Program-made: the position numbers and the translations under genes
Shown: piece by piece, positions 21,945 to 29,598 of the stretch
Layout: each line of letters begins with the position of its first letter
Position numbering within the stretch: position 1 is the first letter of the stretch
The notes under the pieces: generated by a model
The model's input: only the letters and a program-made list of their open reading frames with translations
Database searches by the model: none
What the model was told of the DNA's origin: nothing
NCBI GenBank assembly: GCA_965220825.1
Contig: OZ244839.1
Span: 3,038,001-3,102,000, forward strand
Source of the DNA: G965220825 sp965220825
GTDB lineage: Bacteria > Pseudomonadota > Alphaproteobacteria > UBA828
Reading direction: 5' to 3'
DNA: 64,000 nt

Positions 21945-22934
21945 ATGCCCTCATCCCGGAGGCTTCACGACAACGCCATCGTCATAGACGGACTCGTCAT
22001 CTCCGACTGGAGCCGGCACGTCTTCGAGGACATGCATCGTGGTGGCATCACCGCGGCCAACTGCACATGCTCGGTATGGGAAGGGTTCCGCGAGACCATG
22101 GCGAACATCGCCCGATGGCAGGGCTGGTTCCGGGAGCATGAGGACATCATTCTCCAGGTGCGCAACACCGCCGACATCGAGCGCGCGAAGACGCTCGGCA
22201 AAGTGGGCATCATCCTGGGCTGGCAGAACATGTCGGCGATCGAGGACGATCTCGCATTCCTGGGCCTGTTCGCGGACCTCGGCGTCCGTGTCGTGCAGCT
22301 GACCTACAATACCCAGAACCTGGTGGGCTCCGGCTGTCTCGAAGGCCGTGACAGCGGCCTCTCCGATTTCGGGCGGGACGTGATCGACGAGATGAACCGC
22401 CTGGGGATTCTGGTGGACCTCTCCCATGTGGGCCCGCGAACCACCGAGGAGGCGATCCGCCACTCGAAGCGCCCCGTCGCCTTCACCCATTGCAGTGCCC
22501 ACGCTCTGATGGCGCATCCGCGGAACAAGACGGACTCGGCGTTTCGTCTGCTTGCCGAGCATGGCGGCTTCGTCGGAATTACGACCTATCCTCCCTTCCA
22601 CGCGCCGGACGCCGATGCCGGGATCGACGATGCGCTGGCCGCGATGGAACATGTCATTGCCATCGTGGGAGAGGAATCGGTGGGTATCGGCACCGACTTC
22701 ACGCAAGGTCAGACGGCGGCCTGGTTCGACTGGCTCGGCCGCGACAAGGGGAAGGGGCGCTTCACCTACCGGCGGGACTGGGGGGTGGCGCCCTTCCCGC
22801 GGGATATGGGCTCATTGGCCGATTTCCCCAACATTACCGAAGCCATGGAGCGGCGCGGCTGGAGCGCGACTCGGATTCGAAGGGTTCTGGGGGGCAACTG
22901 GCTGCGTCTTCTGCGCGAGGTATGGGGCGCCTGA
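21945..22934 (+). CDS. Membrane dipeptidase (M19 fold) with altered metal site
   Basis: A 329-residue M19 (renal-dipeptidase family) TIM-barrel protein with no signal peptide. Conserved parts: LGVRVVQLTYNTQN, GILVDLSHVG with His161, FTHCSAH with His182, and GIGTDFTQG. Canonical members have an HxD zinc pair directly after the N-terminal DG and a bridging Glu; here the sequence after Asp15-Gly16 is LVISDW, and the Glu position appears to be Gln94 in LGWQNMS. Half of the binuclear site therefore seems replaced, and activity may differ from dipeptide hydrolysis. ATG at 21945 fits the family start; an in-frame ATG at 21879 would add 22 residues. Confidence 0.8.
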   Translation: MPSSRRLHDNAIVIDGLVISDWSRHVFEDMHRGGITAANCTCSVWEGFRETMANIARWQGWFREHEDIILQVRNTADIERAKTLGKVGIILGWQNMSAIEDDLAFLGLFADLGVRVVQLTYNTQNLVGSGCLEGRDSGLSDFGRDVIDEMNRLGILVDLSHVGPRTTEEAIRHSKRPVAFTHCSAHALMAHPRNKTDSAFRLLAEHGGFVGITTYPPFHAPDADAGIDDALAAMEHVIAIVGEESVGIGTDFTQGQTAAWFDWLGRDKGKGRFTYRRDWGVAPFPRDMGSLADFPNITEAMERRGWSATRIRRVLGGNWLRLLREVWGA

Positions 22935-22950
22935 GCCCGGCTGCCGGGCT
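22934..22950. terminator. Hairpin between the M19 gene and tRNA-Phe
   Basis: A perfect 7-bp stem AGCCCGG/CCGGGCT with a 3-base loop overlaps the stop codon's last base. It lies between two convergent transcripts, the dipeptidase-like gene and tRNA-Phe. No T-run follows on either strand, so it is a candidate bidirectional terminator only. Confidence 0.4.
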
Positions 22951-22976
22951 GGCGCGGCACCTGTTGCGAAAGAGGC

Positions 22977-23052
<76 letters not shown>

Positions 23053-23061
23053 GTGCGGCGC

Positions 23062-23090
23062 GTTATAGGAGATGCGGCGCGGGGTGTCCA
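23062..23090 (-). promoter_or_regulatory. Promoter of tRNA-Phe
   Basis: On the minus strand, TGGACA (23090-23085) and TATAAC (23067-23062) are separated by exactly 17 bases. The -10 ends 10 bases before the mature tRNA 5' end, so the primary transcript would carry only a few leader bases. This is one of the two best sigma-70-like promoters in the window. Confidence 0.65.
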
Positions 23091-23117
23091 CTTCGCGGAG
23101 AGGCGCGGAAGCCCCTC

Positions 23118-24071
23118 TCACGCGAGCGTATATTGCGCCGCGATGAAGGCGGCGTAGCCCAGCAGCAGGGCCGCGCCCACGGGGCGGACGAGCCTGGCGC
23201 CCGATAGCGCGAGCCCCACCGCGAGCCCGGTCACGCCCAACAGGACCCAGATGTCGAAACGCATCACCTCGTCCGGCACGGGCAGCGGCGTCACCACCGT
23301 GACCGTGCCGAGGATCGCCAGGATATTGAACAGGCTGGAGCCCAGCACGTTGCCGAGCGCCATGTCCGCATGCTTGCGGTAGGCGGCGACAATGGTGGTC
23401 GCGAGTTCCGGAAGGGAGGTGCCGACGGCGACCACGGTGATGCCGATGACGGTCTCGCTGATCCCCATGCCCCGCGCGATCCCGGTGGCGGCTTCCACCA
23501 GCAGATGCGCCCCGCCGGCGACCGCGCCGAGGCCCACGAGAGAAAGCATGCCGGCGAGCCAGCCCGGGAGCGCCGGCGAGGGCATGTCTTCCGCTTCCCG
23601 CTGGCGGAGGATGGCGGATTCGCCCGGCCGCCGCCGTTCGTGCCGATAGGAGAAGAAGGTGAGCGCGCCAAGCAGGGCAAGCATGAGGCCGCCTTGCCAG
23701 GCGACGATTGCGCCGAAGAACAGGAAGGCGAGCAGCAGGAGCGTCGCCCCGGACAGCGCCAGCGCGTCGCGCATCGTTGCCTTGCGGTGGGCGACAATGG
23801 GGGCGATGGCGACGGCCGTGCCCAGGATGAGCATGAGGTTCGCGATATTGCTGCCGATCACATTGCCGTAGGCGATGCCGGGGGAGCCTCTGAGGGCGGC
23901 TTGAAGAGTCACCACCAGCTCCGGCATCGAGGTGCCGAAAGCGATCACCGTGGCGCCGATCAACAGCGGCGATACCCGGAGTCTGCGGGCAAGCGCCACT
24001 GCGCTCCGCACCAGCGTCTCCCCGCCGAGCAGCAGCAGCACGCATCCGCCGATGAGTTGGATATAGATCAA
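23118..24071 (-). CDS. Calcium/sodium antiporter (CaCA family, YrbG-like)
   Basis: A 317-residue inner-membrane cation exchanger with about ten helices. Both inverted alpha-repeats of the CaCA superfamily are intact: the first has ATVIAFGTSMPEL and GNVIGSNIANL, the second ITVVAVGTSLPEL and GNVLGSSLFNIL. The GTS-PE glutamates are the known cation ligands. A charged cytoplasmic loop (RHERRRPGESAILRQRE) separates the halves. The ion specificity, Ca2+ or another cation, cannot be fixed from sequence. It is likely monocistronic; upstream is a 186-bp non-coding gap before the RNase E/G-like gene. Confidence 0.93.
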   Translation of the reverse strand: MIYIQLIGGCVLLLLGGETLVRSAVALARRLRVSPLLIGATVIAFGTSMPELVVTLQAALRGSPGIAYGNVIGSNIANLMLILGTAVAIAPIVAHRKATMRDALALSGATLLLLAFLFFGAIVAWQGGLMLALLGALTFFSYRHERRRPGESAILRQREAEDMPSPALPGWLAGMLSLVGLGAVAGGAHLLVEAATGIARGMGISETVIGITVVAVGTSLPELATTIVAAYRKHADMALGNVLGSSLFNILAILGTVTVVTPLPVPDEVMRFDIWVLLGVTGLAVGLALSGARLVRPVGAALLLGYAAFIAAQYTLA

Positions 24072-24257
24072 TGGATCGAGCGCTCACCCGTGCGGCAGGC
24101 CTCGGCTGGGCTCGGGTGTTTCCGCCAAGCGCAGCCCACGGACCGTCGAATCGTCCCGGGATGCGCATGATGCCTTCGTGCGCGCGCCAAGCCAACGGGC
24201 CGGCGGTTGCGCCGGGTTCGCGCACCGCATGACCGCACGAATAAGCGCCCGAGACGC

Positions 24258-25628
24258 TCAGGCACGGTCCAGTGCGAAGCGGCCACGGGGGAGCAGAGGG
24301 TCGGCGGTAAGGGCGACAGGAATGCGGAGCCAATGCTCCAGGGCGTCGGCACCGGGCGCGCGCAGTGCGGCAATGAGGGCGGGTGCCGCGCGCACCGCGA
24401 GCCCGCGTGCGCCCGATGCGCGCTCGGCCCGGGCCGCCTGGGCGAGCTCGTACGCCGTTGCCTCCGGAGACGGTATTCGGCCGCCCCAGGTTCCGGCGGC
24501 GGGCTCCGTCAGCGCTTCCTGCAGGCTAGGTCCGAGCCGCTGCCGGCGGAGCTCCAGCAACCCGCCCGCCGTAAATCCCAATAGGCGGCATGGGGTGGAA
24601 TCCGCGGAGAGGACATTCTGTATTGCTGTGCGCTGTGCGCGCCGGGCGCGCTCCGTTCCGGGAAAGTCGATCACGATCTGTCCGCTCAAATTGCGGAGGC
24701 GGATCTCCCGCCCGATGGCGGAGCCTGCCTCGGACCCGCTCGCCTCCGCGGACCGCATCGAGTCCACATCGACGGCCGCGAGCGCGCGAGTCTCCTCGAT
24801 GGTGAGCCGGGTTCCGCACGGGAGAGAAACCTCCGGCTCGAGTGCCGCCTGGAGGCGACCGGCGCAATCGTGGCGCTCGAACAGCGGTCCCGGAGGGGCG
24901 GCGCACCGGGCGGTCTCGGGCATCCGGATCGCCGCGCTGAGATCCGGTGCCTCGCGGTCCGCGAGATCCCTGGCACGTGCAAGGGTCTCCCCGTCGTCCA
25001 GCAGAATGCGGGCAAGCCCAGGCGGCGCCACGTCCCGCAAAAGCCGCCCCAGAAGCCCGCCTGCGCGTCGAAGACATCGCGGCGTCCCATCCCGTCGAGC
25101 GGCATCCTCCAGGGATCGCCAGTCGCGCGCGAGGCCTTCGGCCGAGATGGCCACTTCTCGTGGTGGGAGCGAAGCCGCGGCCGCCCGGACGGTCGTCGAA
25201 CCGCCGGGTATGCGGGCCGCCGCGACCGCGGCCTCCAGCGCCTGCCGGCTCTCTCCGTCGCCGAAGCGCCAAGAGAAGGCGGTGCCGCATGCACCCGGGT
25301 GGAAGACGGCGACCCGGTTCGCAAGCGCAGGTCTGCGGGAGACCCGCACACGCTTCCCCTCCCGCGAATCCGCCGCAACGCGGACGATAAAGGCGCCGTC
25401 ATCTGTCTTCGCCGCGTTGCCGTTGAGGAACGCCTCTTCGCCGCCGCCGATGTCGACGATCCAGGCGCCGAGGCCGGCCATCCTTCGCAGCGGCCGCGCA
25501 AGGTGCAAGTCGCCGATCCGACTCTCCCGCGAGGCCGGTTCGACGAAGAAGGCCGCCGGCGCACCGTCTTCGACCAGCGCGGCGCGGAGGCCATAAGGGC
25601 TCGCCGCAACCAGCAGCTCCGCGTTCAT
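24258..25628 (-). CDS. Ribonuclease E/G-family protein lacking the zinc link
   Basis: A 456-residue divergent relative of RNase G. It opens with MNAELLVAASPYG, matching the RNase G N-terminus, and has a recognisable C-terminal DNase-I-like subdomain: LTIEETRALAAVDVDS with the metal Asp287, then EIRLRNLSGQIVIDF with Asp321. The S1-like segment is degenerate, with GDLHLARPLRRM where GNIYxGRVxxV is usual. The CPxC zinc-link motif that normally follows SLxEALTEP is absent; here it reads EPAAGTWGG at 376-383. This motif links subunits in RNase E. ATG at 25628 overlaps the maf stop (ATGA). It could be a working minimal RNase or a regulatory derivative. Confidence 0.8.
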   Translation of the reverse strand: MNAELLVAASPYGLRAALVEDGAPAAFFVEPASRESRIGDLHLARPLRRMAGLGAWIVDIGGGEEAFLNGNAAKTDDGAFIVRVAADSREGKRVRVSRRPALANRVAVFHPGACGTAFSWRFGDGESRQALEAAVAAARIPGGSTTVRAAAASLPPREVAISAEGLARDWRSLEDAARRDGTPRCLRRAGGLLGRLLRDVAPPGLARILLDDGETLARARDLADREAPDLSAAIRMPETARCAAPPGPLFERHDCAGRLQAALEPEVSLPCGTRLTIEETRALAAVDVDSMRSAEASGSEAGSAIGREIRLRNLSGQIVIDFPGTERARRAQRTAIQNVLSADSTPCRLLGFTAGGLLELRRQRLGPSLQEALTEPAAGTWGGRIPSPEATAYELAQAARAERASGARGLAVRAAPALIAALRAPGADALEHWLRIPVALTADPLLPRGRFALDRA

Positions 25629-26269
25629 CCCGCACTGCTCTCCGGCGGTCGCGGCAGGAGGCCGAGGCCGGCGAGGAGCCCGTAAGTCTCGTACAGAGGC
25701 AAGCCCACCACATTGGAGTGGGAGCCGCCGAGGAAGCGCACGAAGGCGCCGGCACGTCCCTGGATCGCGTAGCCGCCTGCCTTGCCGCACCACTCGCCAC
25801 TCGCGAGGTAGGCCTCCGTTTCGTCCGCCGAGAGCCGCTTGAACGTGACGATGGTGCGCACCAGGCGCGTCCGAAGACGGCCCGCCGGATCCATCACCGC
25901 GACGCCGCCATAGACCCGGTGCCGTCGGCCGGAAAGGCGCGCGAGGCAATGCCGGGCATCGTCCACCGTCCGAGGCTTGGGCAGGATGCGTCGGCCGCAG
26001 GCGACCACGGTATCGGCGCCGAGAACGAAGGCGCCCTTATGGCCGGGCGCGACCGCCGCCGCCTTTTCCGCCGAGAGTCGCGCGGCAAGCGCTTCGGGCT
26101 TCTCGTCCGGCCGGGGCGATTCGTCCACGGCGGACGTGACCACGATGTCCGGCTCATAGCCGATCTGCGCCAGCAGCGCGCGTCTTCTGGGGGAGGCCGA
26201 TGCAAGCACCAGCGTCGGGCGGCTCGTCCGTGCGCCGGGCGGCGGAGCGGAGGTTTGGGGCATGCTCAC
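25625..26269 (-). CDS. maf: Maf-family nucleoside triphosphate pyrophosphatase
   Basis: House-cleaning pyrophosphatase that hydrolyses non-canonical or excess NTPs to NMP and PPi. Length 214 residues. Seen: LVLASASPRRRALL at the N-terminus, the EKA segment, LGADTVVACG with the catalytic Asp, YGGVAVMD, GKAGGYAIQGRAG and GSHSNVVGLPLYET. GTG at 26269 overlaps the previous stop (GTGA); ATG at 26263, two codons on, is an alternative. The dTTP/UTP versus m7GTP specificity class is not decided here. Confidence 0.93.
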   Translation of the reverse strand: MSMPQTSAPPPGARTSRPTLVLASASPRRRALLAQIGYEPDIVVTSAVDESPRPDEKPEALAARLSAEKAAAVAPGHKGAFVLGADTVVACGRRILPKPRTVDDARHCLARLSGRRHRVYGGVAVMDPAGRLRTRLVRTIVTFKRLSADETEAYLASGEWCGKAGGYAIQGRAGAFVRFLGGSHSNVVGLPLYETYGLLAGLGLLPRPPESSAG

Positions 26270-26712
26270 ACCACCGGAGGCTGTGGCGGGCCGAATCGCG
26301 CCGCCAGTCGAGCGCGCAGTGCATCACGGGTCTCCCGGTAGGCATGCAGCCGCGTTTCCCGGTTGCCTTCGACAATGCTGGGGTCAAACATGTGCCAGAA
26401 CTCGATCTTGCAGGGTCCATGCCGTGTCAGGTCCACGGCCTTGTGCTGTGCCTCAGGCGAGAGCGAGATCGCCATCTCGAAGCGCCGTCCCTGGATGTCT
26501 TCGAACGTGCTTACCTCGTGGCCGCTGATGTCGATCCCGATCTCTTCCATGACGGAGACGGCGAACGGGTCGATGCCGCCGCCGCGGCGGACTCCCACCG
26601 AATCGACCGTGAGCCGCGGGCCGAACAGACTCTTCATGAGACCCTCCGCCATGGGCGAGCGTATCGCGTTCCAGGTGCAGGCGAATAGCAGGCTGCGGGG
26701 GAGCACGCCCAT
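26266..26712 (-). CDS. Low-molecular-weight protein-tyrosine phosphatase / ArsC-like phosphatase
   Basis: A 148-residue LMW-PTP-fold protein. The phosphate loop C-x5-R-S is seen as Cys12-TWNAI-Arg18-Ser, and the general-acid Asp is in FWHMFDPSIVEG. Arsenate reductases of this fold also need resolving cysteines, which I do not see, so a phosphatase role is more likely than arsenate reduction. ATG at 26712 lies 11 bases after the UPF0262 stop. It is placed, as in many Alphaproteobacteria, between UPF0262 and maf; the infA gene often found here is not present. Confidence 0.87.
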   Translation of the reverse strand: MGVLPRSLLFACTWNAIRSPMAEGLMKSLFGPRLTVDSVGVRRGGGIDPFAVSVMEEIGIDISGHEVSTFEDIQGRRFEMAISLSPEAQHKAVDLTRHGPCKIEFWHMFDPSIVEGNRETRLHAYRETRDALRARLAARFGPPQPPVV

Positions 26713-26723
26713 CCCACCACCCG

Positions 26724-27209
26724 CTACAGGCGGACATGGAGCGCGTGGATCAGGGTGAACACGCGCCGTGCCGTCTCGCCGTCGATCTCGATCTTGTCGC
26801 TCAACGCCTCGCGCAACAGCTCGGCGCCTTCGGTGTGGCACGCGCGCCGCCCCATGTCGATGGCCTCGATACGCGAACGTGGGGCGGTCTTGATCGCCTC
26901 GTGATAGCTGTCGCAGATGGTCTCGTAGCTCTTGAGCGTAGACCGCAGCGGCGCAAGGGCGAGCGCGGCGTCGCCGAGCTTCCGGCCGTCGCGGCTTTCC
27001 ACCTCGAAGACGAGCCGCCCCTCCTCGCGGCGGAGGCGGAGCCGATAGGGCCCCTCCGCGCCTCGCTTCAGCGCGAAGCGGTTGCACTCCACCAGGTCGT
27101 AGATCGCGATCCGGCACTCATGGTCCACATCCGGGCCCCGGCGGGGCTGCGCGCTCGGGTCGAGGACGACTTCGAAAAGCCGGTCCTCGCCGGCGGAGTC
27201 CGTGTCCAC
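26724..27209 (-). CDS. UPF0262 family protein
   Basis: Conserved alphaproteobacterial protein of unknown function, 161 residues from GTG 27209, the expected family length. Recognisable features are DHECRIAIYDLVECNRF, YRLRLRREEGRLVFEV, SYHEAIKTAPRSRIEAIDMGRR and the C-terminal DGETARRVFTLIHALHVRL. The GTG start lies 4 bases after the hisD stop; no ATG is available without overlapping hisD. The position next to hisD is a conserved association whose meaning is not known. Confidence 0.87.
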   Translation of the reverse strand: MDTDSAGEDRLFEVVLDPSAQPRRGPDVDHECRIAIYDLVECNRFALKRGAEGPYRLRLRREEGRLVFEVESRDGRKLGDAALALAPLRSTLKSYETICDSYHEAIKTAPRSRIEAIDMGRRACHTEGAELLREALSDKIEIDGETARRVFTLIHALHVRL

Positions 27210-27213
27210 CCGG

Positions 27214-28515
27214 TCACTCGGTGCTGCCGTCGAGCCGCAGCGCCACCGAAAGAGCGTGGGCGTCCAGACCTTCCGTGTTGGCGAGGGTAACGGCCCAGGG
27301 CCCGATCCGTGCGAGACTGGCGGCGTCGCAGCCGACGAAGGTCGTGCGTTTGAGGAAGTCCAGCGGCGAAAGCCCGGAGGAGAAACGCGCACCGCGGGCG
27401 GTGGGCAGCACATGGTTTGGTCCCGCGACATAGTCGCCCACGGCCTCCGGCGTATGGCGGCCGAGGAATATCGCGCCCGCGTTGGCGACCGCCTCGGCCA
27501 ACGGGTCGGGTTCGGCCACGGCGAGTTCCAGATGTTCGGGCGCCACGCGGTCGATCAGCGGCGGTGCCTCCTCCAGCGAACGGAGAAGAATGATCGCACC
27601 GTGGCGCCGCCAGCTCGCGGATGCGATGTGCGCACGCGGGAGCGAGGCGAGGAGCGTCTCGATCTCGGCCGCCACGCGCTGCCCGAAGGCGCGATCGTCG
27701 GTCATCAGCAGCGACTGGGCGGTCTCGTCATGTTCGGCCTGTGAGAGCAGGTCCGCTGCAATCCAGCGCGGAACGTTCTCCCGGTCCGCCACCACCAGGA
27801 TTTCGGAGGGACCCGCCATCATGTCGATGCCGACGGTGCCGAAGACGTGCCGCTTGGCGGCCGCGACATATGCGTTGCCGGGCCCGACGATCTTGTCCAC
27901 CGCTGGGATGGTTTCGGTGCCATGGGCGAGCGCCGCGACCGCCTGGGCACCGCCGACGCGGTAGATTTCCGTTACCCCGGCAAGCTCTGCGGCGGCCAGC
28001 ACGGCGGGTGCGAGGACGCCGTCCGGCGCGGGAACGGCCATGGCGATTCGCGAAACGCCCGCCACCTTCGCCGGGATCGCGTTCATCAGCACGGTGCTCG
28101 GATAGGCGGCCGTTCCACCGGGGACGTAGATTCCCACCGCTTCCAGCGGGCGCCAGCGGGCGCCAAGCCGCACGCCCGCCGCGTCGCGGTAGTCCAGCCC
28201 ATCCGGCATGAGACGGGCGTGGAACGCTTCGATCCGCGCGGCGGCCTGGACGAGTGCGTCGCGGACCGCCTGCGGTGTCCGGTCCGCGCATGCGCGGGCT
28301 TCGTCGGGTGCGATGCGGAGGCGGTCGTGCGTGAGCGTCGTCCGGTCGAAGCGCGCCGTGTAGTCGAGGAGTGCCTTGTCGCCCGTGGCCCGTACCGCCT
28401 CGACGATGCGGGCCGCATCCCGGGCCGTGGTCTCGGCCGTCGCCTCGCGCGCCGCGAGCAGAGCGGCGAACGCGCTCTCGAACCCGGCGTCGGTGCTATC
28501 CAGCCAGCGGTTCAT
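27214..28515 (-). CDS. hisD: Histidinol dehydrogenase
   Basis: Catalyses the last two steps of histidine synthesis, L-histidinol to L-histidine with two NAD+, at a Zn site. It is 433 residues from ATG 28515. Seen: WRPLEAVGIYVPGG, VGPGNAYVAAAKRHVFG, DMMAGPSEILVVAD, SQAEHDETAQSLL with zinc/catalytic residues, and the C-terminal AGPNHVLPTARGARFSSGLS followed by LDFLKRTTFV. The 5' end overlaps the hisG 3' end by 20 bases, so the two are one transcriptional unit. Confidence 0.97.
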   Translation of the reverse strand: MNRWLDSTDAGFESAFAALLAAREATAETTARDAARIVEAVRATGDKALLDYTARFDRTTLTHDRLRIAPDEARACADRTPQAVRDALVQAAARIEAFHARLMPDGLDYRDAAGVRLGARWRPLEAVGIYVPGGTAAYPSTVLMNAIPAKVAGVSRIAMAVPAPDGVLAPAVLAAAELAGVTEIYRVGGAQAVAALAHGTETIPAVDKIVGPGNAYVAAAKRHVFGTVGIDMMAGPSEILVVADRENVPRWIAADLLSQAEHDETAQSLLMTDDRAFGQRVAAEIETLLASLPRAHIASASWRRHGAIILLRSLEEAPPLIDRVAPEHLELAVAEPDPLAEAVANAGAIFLGRHTPEAVGDYVAGPNHVLPTARGARFSSGLSPLDFLKRTTFVGCDAASLARIGPWAVTLANTEGLDAHALSVALRLDGSTE

Positions 28516-29161
28516 CGACAGCCTCCGCAAAACGCCGGATCCAGGCTTGAATTTCCCCGGCACGGGTCTTCAGGGCAGTGCGGTTGACGATAAGGCGGGA
28601 GGAGATGTCGGCGATATGCTCCACCTCAACAAGGCCGTTGGCGCGCAGCGTCCGGCCGCTGTCGACCAGGTCCACGATCCGCCGGCAGAGGCCGAGGCTG
28701 GGTGCGAGCTCCATCGCGCCATGCAGCTTGATGCACTCGGCCTGCACGCCCCGCGTCGCGAAATGGCGCCGGGTCAGCCGGGGATATTTGGTGGCGACGC
28801 GCACATGGCTCCAGCGCGAGGGGTCGTCCCTCGTGGCGAGCGAGGCGGGCTCCGCCACGGCCATCCGGCAGAGGCCGATCGCCAAGTCCAGGGGGGCGTA
28901 TATCTCCTGGTAGTCGAATTCCATCAGCACGTCGTTGCCGGCAACGCCGATCTGGGCTGCGCCGAAGGCGACGAAGGCGGCCACGTCGAAGCTGCGGACA
29001 CGGATGATGGAAAGCCCGGGGTCCCGCGTCGCGAAGCGCAGAAGGCGCGTTGCCTCGTCGTGGTATGCGGGCTCGGGCTCGATGCCGACACGGGCAAGAA
29101 CCGGCGCGAGTTCATGGGCGATTCGCCCCTTGGGAAGCGCGAGGACAAGGCTTTCGGTCAC
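28496..29161 (-). CDS. hisG: ATP phosphoribosyltransferase, short form
   Basis: First committed step of histidine synthesis. At 221 residues this is the short HisG lacking the C-terminal regulatory domain; such enzymes normally need HisZ, which is not in this window. Seen: LALPKGRIAHEL near the N-terminus, VGVAGNDVLMEF-like region (IGVAGNDVLMEFD), IKLHGAMELAPSLGL and the PRPP loop region DLVDSGRTLRANGL. The start is GTG at 29161, overlapping the DUF2948 stop (GTGA). Confidence 0.95.
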   Translation of the reverse strand: MTESLVLALPKGRIAHELAPVLARVGIEPEPAYHDEATRLLRFATRDPGLSIIRVRSFDVAAFVAFGAAQIGVAGNDVLMEFDYQEIYAPLDLAIGLCRMAVAEPASLATRDDPSRWSHVRVATKYPRLTRRHFATRGVQAECIKLHGAMELAPSLGLCRRIVDLVDSGRTLRANGLVEVEHIADISSRLIVNRTALKTRAGEIQAWIRRFAEAVDEPLAG

Positions 29162-29598
29162 GAGGCGGACTCCCCGTCGCCGGGAGCGGGCGGTTCGCTT
29201 TCCGCCCGCGGGGGTTGCAGGTCTTGGAGGAAGCAGAAAATTCGCTCAACTTCCAGCCAGAGTTCGGCTCCTTCGTGGAAGAGCAGCCTGACGACGGGCC
29301 GGTTTCTTCCCGGTTCGGCAAAGATGCCGATGAGCGCGAGGCGGCGGTCGGGCCGCGTCCGGTCGATGCCCCTGTACTTCACCGCCCTCACGGCTTCGAA
29401 GTGGATGGCGGTCTTGACTCGATCCGCCCCCGCCGCTTCGTCGATGCGCGAGCGTGTCAGGAGAGCGGCGAAGCGGGCCCCGTCCGAATCGAAGGCCATC
29501 TCGCCGACGGCGAAGAGGGAATCCTGAAGGCAGGCGGAGATGACCGCGAGGTCGTCCGCATCTTCGCCGCGCAGCTTGAGGGGTGCGGACGGGGTCAT
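29158..29598 (-). CDS. DUF2948 family protein
   Basis: A 146-residue soluble protein of unknown function, restricted largely to Alphaproteobacteria and typically between murA and the his genes. Recognisable family parts: LKLRGEDADDLAVISACLQDSL, FEAVRAVKYRGID, and LALIGIFAE followed by LLFHEGAELWLEVERIFCFLQDL. The C-terminal tail is Pro/Glu-rich and looks disordered. ATG at 29598 overlaps the murA stop by ATGA, and the stop overlaps the hisG GTG. Confidence 0.85.
   Translation of the reverse strand: MTPSAPLKLRGEDADDLAVISACLQDSLFAVGEMAFDSDGARFAALLTRSRIDEAAGADRVKTAIHFEAVRAVKYRGIDRTRPDRRLALIGIFAEPGRNRPVVRLLFHEGAELWLEVERIFCFLQDLQPPRAESEPPAPGDGESAS

Noticed and set aside
26266..26712. Considered as arsenate reductase ArsC.
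   Set aside because: The P-loop fits both LMW phosphatase and ArsC, but the resolving cysteine pair of thioredoxin-linked ArsC is not seen and no ars genes are nearby.
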